Part shown: piece after piece, positions 1-6,475 of the stretch
Numbering within the stretch: position 1 is the stretch's first letter
How the letters are laid out: every line of letters begins with the position of its first letter
Assembly: GCA_947479185.1 (NCBI GenBank)
Contig: CANJYY010000101.1
Span: forward strand, 1-8,128
Reading direction: 5' to 3'
Origin: Caulobacteraceae bacterium
GTDB taxonomy: Bacteria > Pseudomonadota > Alphaproteobacteria > Caulobacterales > Caulobacteraceae
DNA length: 8,128 nt
The notes under the pieces: generated by a model
Databases searched by the model: none
Told to the model about the DNA's origin: nothing
Seen by the model: the letters and a program-made list of their open reading frames with translations, nothing else
Program-made: the position numbers and the translations under genes

Positions 1-215
1 ACCGCGCTGACCCGGCCGACGATCTCGTGGCCCGGGCAGCAGGGGTAGAGCGTGCCGCCCCAGTCGTTGCGCGCCTGGTGCAGGTCCGAGTGACAGACGC
101 CGCAGTAGAGGATGGAGATCTTCACGTCGTCCGGCCGCAGGGCCCGGCGGTCGAAATGGAACGGCGCCATGCCGCTGTCGGGGGCGGTGGCGGCGTAGCC
201 GATGGCGTTGGTCAT
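1..215 (-). CDS. Zinc-dependent alcohol dehydrogenase, N-terminal part (runs off the window edge)
   Basis: Only the first 71 codons are present; the gene continues beyond base 1. The translation begins MTNAIGYAATAPDSGMAPFH and contains CGVCHSDLH (residues 38-46) followed by PGHEIVG (61-67). In the medium-chain zinc alcohol dehydrogenase family these supply the catalytic zinc ligands (here Cys41, His63 and Glu64). The stretch closely resembles the cinnamyl-alcohol dehydrogenase/YahK subgroup, NADPH-dependent aldehyde reductases of broad specificity acting in the cytosol. The Rossmann NAD(P) domain and the structural-zinc lobe lie outside the window, so cofactor and substrate cannot be judged. 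The ATG at 215 is supported by an AGGA about ten bases upstream. The gene follows the small ORF and the serine hydrolase on the same strand with an 87-bp gap, so co-transcription is possible but unproven. Confidence 0.9.
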   Translation of the reverse strand, partial: MTNAIGYAATAPDSGMAPFHFDRRALRPDDVKISILYCGVCHSDLHQARNDWGGTLYPCCPGHEIVGRVSA

Positions 216-302
216 GGGAGCGGATTCCTGTTTCGACCATCTTCGCAGCGCTTCGGACGCCCCCGCAAGACGGGATGGACCCAGGACGCGCAATGGCCGG
301 AC

Positions 303-500
303 CTAGTCGAGCCCGTGCAGGCGACGCGTCTCCAGCGAGCCGGGCGCCGACTGCCAGCCCTTCTGGCGGGCATTGTTCAGTTCCTCGGCGAGCAATCTCA
401 GCAGTATGGCCCGCTGGACCGCGCCTTGCGTGGTGAGAAGCCGGGTCGAGTAGTTCTTGACGTTCAGGTTGTGAACGAACTGGTCGGTGGCGTTGTCCAT
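303..500 (-). CDS. Small protein of unknown function (65 aa)
   Basis: I do not recognise this protein. It is 65 residues long, polar and Asn/Thr-rich at the start (MDNATDQFVHNLNVKNYSTR). A probable amphipathic helix follows around residues 27-46 (GAVQRAILLRLLAEELNNAR), then a short basic tail. There is no signal peptide, membrane segment or cysteine. Support for it being a real gene: an ATG preceded by GGAG with five-base spacing, a position that fills the gap between two same-strand genes, and a composition that is not the Arg/Ala/Pro-rich type typical of shadow frames in high-GC DNA. It lies 81 bp downstream of the hydrolase stop and 87 bp upstream of the dehydrogenase start. The helix could be a protein-interaction segment, but no function can be assigned. 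Confidence 0.6.
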   Translation of the reverse strand: MDNATDQFVHNLNVKNYSTRLLTTQGAVQRAILLRLLAEELNNARQKGWQSAPGSLETRRLHGLD

Positions 501-581
501 GCTCGCTCCGATCTCGCCCGGTCGAGCGGATATCCCTCGCTAAGCGCGCGTGAAGGGCGTCCGTTCCGGCGGTTCCCGAAA

Positions 582-1802
582 TCAGGTCGTTGTGGTCGCC
601 AGCGCATGGACCTCGGTGATGGCGCTGTAGACGTCCAGGCCGATGCCCATGGCCAGGCGCTCCAGCTCCAGCAGGTTATGGGCGAGGAAGACCATCACCG
701 CGCCGTCGGTCGGGTCGGCCTGCCACCAGCCGCCGTAGGCCCCCGGCCAGCCGACCGTGCCGACGCCGCCCTTGCAGCGGATAGCGGCGGCGTTGTCCGG
801 ATCGAGCACCACGGCCACGCCGAGGCCGAAGCCATGGTGGGTGAAGACCGGCATGCCCAGCATGTCGGCCCGGGCCCGCTGGTCGTCGGTCAGGCGGTTG
901 GTCATCATCGCGGCCATGGTTTCGGGCCGCAGCAGCCGCACGCCGTCGACCGCGCCGCCGCCGATGAACAGCCGCGCGAAGGCCAGGTAGTCGTCGAGCG
1001 TCGACCACAGGCCCTGGCCGCCCGATTCGAAGCTCATCTTGTCCGGGCGCTCGGGCAGGAAGGGCTCGCCGGCGGCGGTCAGGCGCTGTTCCAGCTTTCC
1101 GGCCTCGTCGAAGCCGTACATGGCCGAGCGGCGATGGTGCTGGTCGCGGGGCACGAGGAAGCCGGTGTCCTTCATGCCCAGCGGGTCGAAGATGCGCCGG
1201 CGCAGCACCTCGCCCAGCGGCGCGCCGTCGATGCGGGCGATGAGCAGGCCGAGCAGGTCGGTGGAGCAGCTGTAGTGGAACGACGCGCCCGGCTGGTCGA
1301 TGAGGGGCAGGGCGGCGAGGCCGTCGATCCAGTCATCGGGCGCGACGGGACTGTCGATGTCGCCGCCCAGCGCCGCCGCATAGGCCGGGGTGATCGGGCC
1401 GGCGTGGATTCCGCCATAGGTCAGGCCGGAGCGATGGGTCAGGAGGTCCTCGAAGGTGATCGGCCGCGCCGCCGGGTCGGTCTCCTCGAGCGGGCCGTCG
1501 GCGGACCGCAGCACGCGCATGTGGGCGAACTCAGGGGCCCGATGGGCGATGGGCTCGTCCAGCGCGATGGCGCCCTCGTCGACAAGCATCAGGGCGGCGA
1601 CCGAGGTCACCGGCTTGGACATCGAGGCGATGCGGAAGATCGTGTCGCGCTGGAGCGGGGCCCCGGCTTCCAGATCGCGCCAGCCGACGCAGCTGGCCTG
1701 CGCGACCCTGCCGTCCCGCCAGACCAGCGCCGAGGCGCCGGCCAGCTGACCCTTGTCGACATAGGCCTGGAGGGCCGTGCTGATCGCGTCCTTGGGTGTC
1801 AT
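582..1802 (-). CDS. Serine hydrolase of the beta-lactamase/penicillin-binding fold (class C-like esterase family)
   Basis: The 406-residue protein has the catalytic SxxK of this fold as SMSK (Ser60 nucleophile, Lys63) after TIFRIA. The second motif region is HYSCSTDLLG (Tyr177-Ser178-Cys179), where class C enzymes have Tyr-x-Asn. A late GWPGAYGGWW (351-360) matches the Gly/Trp-rich region of EstB-like esterases rather than the KTG of true beta-lactamases. No signal peptide is visible, so a cytoplasmic esterase, lactonase or peptidase is more likely than a periplasmic antibiotic-resistance enzyme; the substrate is unknown. The ATG at 1802 has a strong GAGGAGG about five bases upstream, which fixes the start. 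The gene is divergent from a TetR regulator and has a TATAAT-type promoter in the shared gap, so repression by that regulator is likely. A small ORF and an alcohol dehydrogenase follow on the same strand. The family assignment is solid, the function is not. Confidence 0.93.
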   Translation of the reverse strand: MTPKDAISTALQAYVDKGQLAGASALVWRDGRVAQASCVGWRDLEAGAPLQRDTIFRIASMSKPVTSVAALMLVDEGAIALDEPIAHRAPEFAHMRVLRSADGPLEETDPAARPITFEDLLTHRSGLTYGGIHAGPITPAYAAALGGDIDSPVAPDDWIDGLAALPLIDQPGASFHYSCSTDLLGLLIARIDGAPLGEVLRRRIFDPLGMKDTGFLVPRDQHHRRSAMYGFDEAGKLEQRLTAAGEPFLPERPDKMSFESGGQGLWSTLDDYLAFARLFIGGGAVDGVRLLRPETMAAMMTNRLTDDQRARADMLGMPVFTHHGFGLGVAVVLDPDNAAAIRCKGGVGTVGWPGAYGGWWQADPTDGAVMVFLAHNLLELERLAMGIGLDVYSAITEVHALATTTT

Positions 1803-1820
1803 CGCCGCCTCCTCGCCGGG

Positions 1821-1850
1821 TTGCGGCGTAAAATATAGACAAATTATAAA
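1821..1850 (+). promoter_or_regulatory. Predicted promoter of the tetR-family gene
   Basis: TTGCGG (1821-1826) and TATAAA (1845-1850) are separated by 18 bases on the plus strand, mirroring the opposing hydrolase promoter. Transcription would begin near 1857. That leaves the ATG at 1851 outside the message and favours a start at 1872 or 1881. A TetR operator is expected within this 52-bp overlap, but I could not pick out a clear palindrome for it. Confidence 0.45.
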
Positions 1851-1872
1851 ATGGACTCGTTATGGTGCGCAA
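1843..1872 (-). promoter_or_regulatory. Predicted promoter of the serine hydrolase gene
   Basis: Read on the minus strand, TTGCGC (1872-1867) is followed after 18 bases by a perfect TATAAT (1848-1843). The expected transcript start near 1836 gives a leader of about 34 bases with GAGGAGG in the right place. The site lies in an AT-rich island in otherwise very GC-rich DNA and overlaps the opposing tetR promoter. No transcription data are available; this is motif reading. Confidence 0.55.
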
Positions 1873-2501
1873 TGGTCCCGATGTCCGTCGCTGAACCGCC
1901 TGATCCGTCGCCCGACGACGCCCGCCGCAAACCCAAGGGCGACAAGCGGGAGCGCACCCGCGCGAAGCTGCTGGAGGCGGCGCGCGAGTTGGTGCGCGAG
2001 AAGGGCTACGAACAGGTCACGCTGCAGGATGTGGCGGCGCGCGCGGGCATGACCAGCGGGGCGATCTACGGCAACTTCCGCAACCGCGCCGACCTGTTCG
2101 TGACCCTCGGCGAGACCTTCTGGGCGCCGGTCCGGCCGGTGTTCACGCCGGACATGATCTTCGCCGAGAAAATGCAGGCGCTGGCCGAGGCGACGATCGC
2201 GGCGATCCCTGAGCGCCAGGGCGCGGTGGTCGGCCGGCTGACCGGCATGGCGCACGCCCTGACCGACGAGGCGCTGCGCCAGCGGGTGCTGGCGGTGACC
2301 ACGGCCAGCTTCGGCGTCGGTGCGGCCTGGCTGCGCGAGGCGGCGCAGGGCGTCGACCTGCCGATGCCGCCCGAGCAGCTGGTGGTGGTGGTCCATGCGA
2401 TGACGGAGGGGCTGCTGTTCCAGCGCTTCCTGACGCCCGAGCTTGTGCCAGACGACGTATTCCGCGCGGCCTTCGCGGCGCTGTCGGGGAAGGCGATCTA
2501 A
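1872..2501 (+). CDS. TetR/AcrR-family transcriptional regulator
   Basis: After a charged, proline-rich leader, the protein has the TetR N-terminal DNA-binding domain: ERTRAKLLEAARELVREKGY, then the helix-turn-helix DVAARAGMTSGAIYGNFRNR and the usual DLF ending (about residues 27-76 from this start). The remaining 130 or so residues are helical and hydrophobic, as in the variable ligand-binding and dimerisation domain, so the effector cannot be predicted. The start is uncertain. The frame is open from an ATG at 1851 (216 aa), but that codon abuts the predicted -10; in-frame ATGs at 1872 (209 aa) and 1881 (206 aa) fit better. None has a convincing Shine-Dalgarno sequence. The gene is divergent from the serine hydrolase and shares its promoter region, the classic arrangement for a local repressor that also regulates itself. 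Confidence 0.92.
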   Translation: MVPMSVAEPPDPSPDDARRKPKGDKRERTRAKLLEAARELVREKGYEQVTLQDVAARAGMTSGAIYGNFRNRADLFVTLGETFWAPVRPVFTPDMIFAEKMQALAEATIAAIPERQGAVVGRLTGMAHALTDEALRQRVLAVTTASFGVGAAWLREAAQGVDLPMPPEQLVVVVHAMTEGLLFQRFLTPELVPDDVFRAAFAALSGKAI

Positions 2502-2545
2502 CTATCCGGCCGGTCTTGGCACGGCGCTTGGCGCAATTCCCACTT

Positions 2546-2665
2546 CCGCTCATCCCGGCGAAGGCCGGGACCCAGGCTTTTTAATGTGAACGGCGGTCGC
2601 GGGCGCTGATGCTGAAATGGCAGCGCCGAAAACACCTGGGTCCCGGCCTTCGCCGGGATGAGCGG
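2546..2665. repeat. REPIN-like element: perfect 31-bp inverted repeats around a 58-bp core
   Basis: Bases 2546-2576 are the exact reverse complement of 2635-2665. Each arm holds an inner hairpin (CCCGGC-GAAG-GCCGGG). The 58-bp core contains a further stem, GGCGCTG (2602-2608) with CAGCGCC (2621-2627). The element fills the gap between the convergent tetR and hda genes. Its arm resembles the CATCCCGGCGAAGGCCGGGA-type repeat that is common between genes in Caulobacterales and related alphaproteobacteria (recognised from memory). It could end transcription from both sides, though no T-run follows the stems. Confidence 0.85.
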
Positions 2666-2676
2666 TGGGGGAGGGC

Positions 2677-3333
2677 CTACCCCTCGAACAGGTCGGCCGT
2701 TTCTTCCAGCACCTCTCGGGCGAGGGCGCGGTTGACGGCGCGGCCCTGCTCGGCGGCGGCCTCGTCGAGACGGGCGACCAGGGCCCGGGCGGCGGTCACC
2801 GAGCGCTCCATGCGCCGCAGCAGGAACTCGTAGAGGTCCGGGGCGGCGCGGATGTGCTTCTCGCGGAACAGGGCCTCGAGCACCGCGATCAGCAGGGCGT
2901 CGTCGGGGGCGTCGATCTCGGCCACGGTCAGGGCGTTCAGCCGCGAACGCAGGTCGGGCAGGGCGGCCGCCCAGGCCGTCGGCCGGCTGCGGGCGGTCAG
3001 CAGCAGGCCGCCGTCGGAAGCCGCGCGGTTGATCAGATGGAACAGCGCCTCGTCGCCGATCGTGTCGGCGTCCTCGACCAGCACCGGCGCGCCCTCGGCC
3101 AGAGCGCCGCCGGCATAGCGCACGGCGCCGGCCCGTTCGGCCCAGATGGTGGCCAGATGGGTCTTGCCGGCGCCCTCGGGTCCGACCAGGGCCAGGGCCC
3201 CGCCCGGCCAGCGCGGCCAGGCCTCGACCAGCGTCACCGCCCGTTCATTGGCCGCCGAGGTCGCGAAGGCCGCCCGGGTGAACACGGGCGGACTGGCGAG
3301 GCGCAGGCTGAGCTGTTTGGCGCGGGCGGACAC
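2677..3333 (-). CDS. hdaA: Hda/HdaA, regulatory inactivator of DnaA (DnaA-like AAA+ protein)
   Basis: The 218-residue protein is a short DnaA-like AAA+ ATPase without the DnaA DNA-binding domain IV. QLSLRL at residues 7-12 matches the N-terminal sliding-clamp-binding motif of Hda. Walker A is GPEGAGKT (51-58), Walker B is VLVEDAD (84-90), and sensor 1 lies near LLTARS (111-116). LPDLRSRL (125-132) is the box VII arginine-finger region, and RSVTAARALVARLDE (177-191) corresponds to the sensor 2 helix. In the known mechanism, Hda bound to the DNA-loaded beta clamp stimulates ATP hydrolysis by DnaA, which prevents re-initiation of replication. The chosen start is GTG with no clear ribosome-binding site; an ATG at 3349 is out of frame. 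The gene converges on tetR and is divergent from aspS. HdaA is the name used in Caulobacter; Hda elsewhere. Confidence 0.9.
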   Translation of the reverse strand: MSARAKQLSLRLASPPVFTRAAFATSAANERAVTLVEAWPRWPGGALALVGPEGAGKTHLATIWAERAGAVRYAGGALAEGAPVLVEDADTIGDEALFHLINRAASDGGLLLTARSRPTAWAAALPDLRSRLNALTVAEIDAPDDALLIAVLEALFREKHIRAAPDLYEFLLRRMERSVTAARALVARLDEAAAEQGRAVNRALAREVLEETADLFEG

Positions 3334-3418
3334 GGGTGCGGTTTACCATGCGGGTTCTGGCGCGCGAGGCGCCGAGGCGGCAGGGGCGGGGATAGGGAGG
3401 CCGGGGCTGTGGATGGAA

Positions 3419-3564
3419 TCCCTCTCCCAGCGGGAGAGGGAGGGGCCCGGCGCGGAGCGACGGGAGGGTGAGGGCGTTACGGTGCGACCTCTGAACGATC
3501 TTAACCCCTCATCCTCCCGTCCCGCGCGGCGGGCCGGGCCCCTCCTTCTCCCTCCGGGAGAAGG
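3419..3564. repeat. Imperfect long inverted repeat built from two hairpin-containing units
   Basis: The left unit (about 3419-3474) starts with a perfect 10-bp hairpin, TCCCTCTCCC-AGC-GGGAGAGGGA, and ends GGGAGGGTGAGGG. The right unit (about 3506-3564) is its diverged reverse complement: it starts CCCTCATCCTCCC and ends with a perfect 9-bp hairpin, CCTTCTCCC-TCC-GGGAGAAGG. Both units share GGGCCC-type centres, and 31 bases separate them. This is a different sequence family from the repeat at 2546-2665. The arms have diverged, which suggests an older insertion or two independent copies. Confidence 0.75.
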
Positions 3565-3585
3565 TTCAAGAAATGCCCCCGAACC

Positions 3586-3591
3586 TTGACA
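3586..3591 (+). promoter_or_regulatory. Possible -35 element of the aspS promoter
   Basis: A perfect TTGACA lies 70 bases before the aspS ATG, just after the inverted-repeat pair. No good -10 hexamer is visible at 16-18 bases spacing. The downstream bases are GC-rich and could only fit a loose Caulobacter-type -10. The assignment is therefore tentative. Confidence 0.3.
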
Positions 3592-3660
3592 ATCAGAGGG
3601 ACGCATGCGCCCTTCCGCGCCTCCGAAATTCGCGCTCGCGCGCCTGAAAACGACCGACAA

Positions 3661-5442
3661 ATGCACGCTTATCGCACCCACACCTGCGGCCAGCTCCGCG
3701 CTTCCGACACCGGCGCCGCGGTGCGCCTGTCCGGCTGGATCCATCGCAAGCGCGACCACGGCGGGCTGGTGTTCGTCGATCTGCGCGACCACTACGGCCT
3801 GACCCAGCTGGTCATCAGCCCGGAAACGCCCGGCTTCGACCTGATCGAGCGCATCCGCACCGAGAGCGTGATCCGCGTCGACGGCGAGGTCGTGGCCCGC
3901 TCGGCCGAGACCATCAACGCCAACCTGCCGACCGGCGAGGTCGAGCTGCGGGTGACCGGCATCGAGGTGCTGTCCGAGGCGGCCGAGCTGCCGCTGCCGG
4001 TGTTCGGCGAGCCCGACTACCCCGAGGAGCTGCGCCTCAAGCACCGCTACCTCGACCTGCGCCGCGAGACCCTGCACAAAAACATCGTCCTGCGGTCGAA
4101 GGTCATCCACTCGATCCGCCACCGCATGGTCGGCCAGGGCTTCCTCGAGTACCAGACGCCGATCCTGACGGCCTCCTCGCCGGAAGGCGCGCGCGACTTC
4201 CTCGTGCCCTCGCGGCTGCATCCGTCGAAGTTCTACGCGCTGCCGCAGGCGCCGCAGCAGTTCAAGCAGCTGCTGATGGTCTCCGGCTTCGACCGCTACT
4301 TCCAGATCGCGCCCTGTTTCCGCGACGAGGACCTGCGCGCCGACCGCAGCCTGGAATTCTACCAGCTCGACGTCGAGATGAGCTTCGTCACCCAGGAAGA
4401 CGTGTTCGCGGCCATCGAGCCGGTGATGCACGGCGTGTTCGAGGAGTTCGCCGACGGCAAGCCGGTGACCCCCTATCCGTTCCCGCGCATCGCCTATGCC
4501 GACTCCATCGCCTGGTACGGGTCGGACAAGCCCGACACCCGCAACCCGATCAAGATGGCCGACGTCTCGGAAACCTTCCGCGATGGCGGCTTCGGCCTGT
4601 TCGCGAAGATCCTCGGCGCCGACGCCAAGAACGCCGTCTGGGCCGTGCCCGCGCCGGGCGGCGGTTCGCGCGCCTTCTGCGACCGCATGAACAGCTGGGC
4701 CCAGGGCGAAGGCCAGCCGGGCCTCGGCTATGTGTTCTGGAGCGAGGACCAGGGCGGCTGGGGCGGCCCGATCGCCAAGAACCTCGGCGCCGACCAGACC
4801 CAGGCGCTGATGGCGGGCCTCGGCCTCGGCCAGGGCGACGCGGCCTTCTTCGTCGCCGGTGATCCGAAGGTGTTCTACAAGTTCGCCGGCTCGGCCCGCA
4901 CCCGTCTGGGCACGGAGCTGAAGCTGATCGACGAGGGCCGCTTCGAGTTCTGCTGGATCGTCGACTTCCCGATGTTCGAGTGGAGCGACGAGGAGAAGAA
5001 GGTCGACTTCAGCCACAACCCCTTCTCGATGCCGCAGGGCGGGATGGAGGCGCTGGAGACCCAGGATCCGCTGTCGATCCTCGCCTACCAGTACGACATC
5101 GTCTGCAACGGCTACGAGCTGTGCTCGGGCGCGATCCGGAACCACAAGCCGGAGATCATGCTCAAGGCGTTCGAGATCGCCGGCTACGGCCAGGAGGTCG
5201 TCGAGGAGCAGTTCGGCGGCATGCTGAACGCGTTCCGCTATGGCGCCCCGCCGCACGGCGGTCTGGCCCCCGGCATCGACCGCATCGTCATGCTGCTGGC
5301 CGGCCAGACGGCCATCCGCGAGGTCATCGCCTTCCCGCTGAACCAGCAGGGGCAGGATCTGCTGATGAGCGCGCCGTCCGAAGTCAGCGAGAAGCAGCTG
5401 AAAGAGCTGCACATTCGCCTGGCGCCGCCGATCAAGGGCTAG
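3661..5442 (+). CDS. aspS: Aspartyl-tRNA synthetase, probably the non-discriminating (Asp/Asn) type
   Basis: The 593-residue class II synthetase attaches aspartate to tRNA in the cytosol and is close in length to the 590-residue E. coli enzyme. Order of parts: N-terminal OB-fold anticodon-binding domain (about 1-105, [20 protein letters not shown]); motif 1 region leading to [14 protein letters not shown] (172-185); flipping-loop region [14 protein letters not shown] (192-205); motif 2 [14 protein letters not shown] (220-233); bacterial insertion domain (about 285-430); motif 3 [14 protein letters not shown] (533-546, Arg541). His33 in RDHGG sits where discriminating enzymes such as E. coli have Leu; His is the reported mark of AspRS that also charges tRNA-Asn for later amidation. 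The frame extends upstream to a TTG at 3586, but family homology begins at the ATG at 3661. There is no strong Shine-Dalgarno. The gene converges on the pentapeptide-repeat gene. Confidence 0.97.
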   Translation: MHAYRTHTCGQLRASDTGAAVRLSGWIHRKRDHGGLVFVDLRDHYGLTQLVISPETPGFDLIERIRTESVIRVDGEVVARSAETINANLPTGEVELRVTGIEVLSEAAELPLPVFGEPDYPEELRLKHRYLDLRRETLHKNIVLRSKVIHSIRHRMVGQGFLEYQTPILTASSPEGARDFLVPSRLHPSKFYALPQAPQQFKQLLMVSGFDRYFQIAPCFRDEDLRADRSLEFYQLDVEMSFVTQEDVFAAIEPVMHGVFEEFADGKPVTPYPFPRIAYADSIAWYGSDKPDTRNPIKMADVSETFRDGGFGLFAKILGADAKNAVWAVPAPGGGSRAFCDRMNSWAQGEGQPGLGYVFWSEDQGGWGGPIAKNLGADQTQALMAGLGLGQGDAAFFVAGDPKVFYKFAGSARTRLGTELKLIDEGRFEFCWIVDFPMFEWSDEEKKVDFSHNPFSMPQGGMEALETQDPLSILAYQYDIVCNGYELCSGAIRNHKPEIMLKAFEIAGYGQEVVEEQFGGMLNAFRYGAPPHGGLAPGIDRIVMLLAGQTAIREVIAFPLNQQGQDLLMSAPSEVSEKQLKELHIRLAPPIKG

Positions 5443-5450
5443 ACGCCAGG

Positions 5451-5472
5451 GCCGGCCTCAGCTGAGGCCGGC
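5451..5472. terminator. 22-bp perfect palindrome at a convergent gene junction, possible bidirectional terminator
   Basis: The palindrome has 11-bp half-sites (GCCGGCCTCAG and its complement), equivalent to a 9-bp GC-rich stem with an AGCT loop. It begins nine bases after the aspS stop and contains the TGA stop of the opposing gene, encoding that protein's last residues. No T-run follows on either strand, so intrinsic termination would be weak or factor-assisted; a protein-binding site is the alternative. Confidence 0.5.
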
Positions 5473-6378
5473 GAAGACCTGCTGCAGCGCGGCGCGCGGC
5501 GGCGGCGGCGCGGCCGGCGGCTTGGGCGGGGTGACCCGGGCAGGCGGGGCCGGCAGCGCCGGGGGCGCGGGTGGCGCGCGCGGCGTGCGGATCGTGATCA
5601 TGCCGCGGCAGCCCTTGATGTGCAGTCCGGTCGGCAGGCGCGTCTTGTCATCGCCGCAGGCGTCGTCCAGCTGGTCCTGCCGCAGGCCGCGGACCCCGAT
5701 CAGGTTCACACCGGCGAGGATCGCGCCCTCGAGGTCCGCGCCGCGGAAGTCGGCCCCCTCGAACGAGGCGCCGGTGAGCACCGCCCGCTCCAGCGACGCG
5801 CCCTTGAACGAGGCGCCGTCGAACCGCGAGCCGGTGAGGATCGCGCCGTCCAGTTCGGCCGAGACGAAGTTCGCGCCCTGGCCGTTGACGTGCAGCAGCT
5901 TGGCGCGCGGCAGCTCCGCGCCGTCGAGCCGCGCCTGGGTCAGGTTGGCGAACATCAGGTTGGCGCCGGGCAGTTCGGCCCCGGTCAGGGTCGCGCCGGA
6001 GAAATTGGCCCGCATGAAGTTGGCGGCGGGCGCCTCCAGTCCGTCCAGCTTGGCGCCGGCGAAGTCGGCCCCGCTGAAGTCACTGCCGGCGATCGTCGCG
6101 CCGCGCAGGTCGGCGCCGGTCAGGCGGGCCCGCTGGAAGTTCGAGCCCATGAAGGTCGCGCCGCGCAGATCGCTGCCGACGAAGCTGGCGTCAGCGAAGG
6201 CGGCGCCGGCGAACCGGGCCCCCGTCAGGCGGCGTCCGGACAGATCGCACTTGCCGCAAGACCCGCCGAACGAAACCAGGCGGGCGACATCCCGGTCGTC
6301 GGTCATGGCGCTGGCCTGTCCGACCAGGCCGAGGCTGGCCAGGACGAGGCTCGAAAAGGCGATGGCAAAACGGGTCAT
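5458..6378 (-). CDS. Exported pentapeptide-repeat protein with Cys-flanked beta-helix and proline-rich tail
   Basis: The 306-residue protein starts with a Sec-type signal peptide (hydrophobic core FAIAFSSLVLASLGLVG, probable cut after ASA at residue 24), so it should act in the periplasm or outside. GGSCGKC (Cys41, Cys44) leads into about 37 pentapeptides (roughly 45-229) of the A(D/N)LxG/AxFxG type, which fold as a right-handed quadrilateral beta-helix in known members. Next comes LRQDQLDDACGDDKTRLPTG and a second Cys (Cys241, Cys257), then a Pro/Ala tail (about 265-295) that looks disordered. It is a paralog of the gene 97 bp upstream, with the same cysteine frame but nearly twice the repeat length. 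Cytosolic relatives such as MfpA/Qnr mimic DNA and bind gyrase, but an exported protein cannot have that role directly. The function is unknown. The ATG at 6378 lacks a clear ribosome-binding site. Confidence 0.9.
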   Translation of the reverse strand: MTRFAIAFSSLVLASLGLVGQASAMTDDRDVARLVSFGGSCGKCDLSGRRLTGARFAGAAFADASFVGSDLRGATFMGSNFQRARLTGADLRGATIAGSDFSGADFAGAKLDGLEAPAANFMRANFSGATLTGAELPGANLMFANLTQARLDGAELPRAKLLHVNGQGANFVSAELDGAILTGSRFDGASFKGASLERAVLTGASFEGADFRGADLEGAILAGVNLIGVRGLRQDQLDDACGDDKTRLPTGLHIKGCRGMITIRTPRAPPAPPALPAPPARVTPPKPPAAPPPPRAALQQVFAGLS

Positions 6379-6475
6379 GGACCGTCGGGGTCTGCGGCTC
6401 GGGGGAGCCTGTTCGCTATCGGGTTTGCGGCGCCAAGGCCAGTTTCACCACTTAAATCGCGGTAATGACTTGGGT

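Larger units (their letters stand above)
3334..3660. other. 327-bp intergenic region between hdaA and aspS
   Basis: This is the only gap over 300 bp. It would have to hold the promoters of both divergent genes, yet its middle (3419-3564) is occupied by a high-GC inverted-repeat pair. A TTGACA lies at 3586. The open frames crossing it are extensions of shadow frames: one is an antisense frame through aspS, another the in-frame upstream extension of aspS. I see no RNA gene. Confidence 0.6.

Noticed and set aside
27..1838. 603-aa plus-strand open frame
   Set aside because: It lies antisense to the dehydrogenase, small ORF and hydrolase, which have clear motifs and ribosome-binding sites. Its Gly/Arg/Val-rich composition is typical of shadow frames in high-GC DNA.
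1860..2396. 178-aa minus-strand frame opposite tetR
   Set aside because: It is His/Arg/Gly-rich shadow sequence antisense to a clear TetR helix-turn-helix protein.
2546..2665. Inverted repeats as ends of an insertion sequence or CRISPR repeats
   Set aside because: No transposase frame lies between the arms, there is no obvious target duplication, and only one pair is present, so it is neither an IS element nor an array.
3586..3660. 25-codon upstream extension of aspS from TTG
   Set aside because: The TTG is part of a TTGACA -35-like element, and AspRS homology starts exactly at the ATG at 3661.
3343..5412. 689-aa minus-strand open frame
   Set aside because: It is antisense to aspS, whose class II motifs are unmistakable, and has no family motif of its own.
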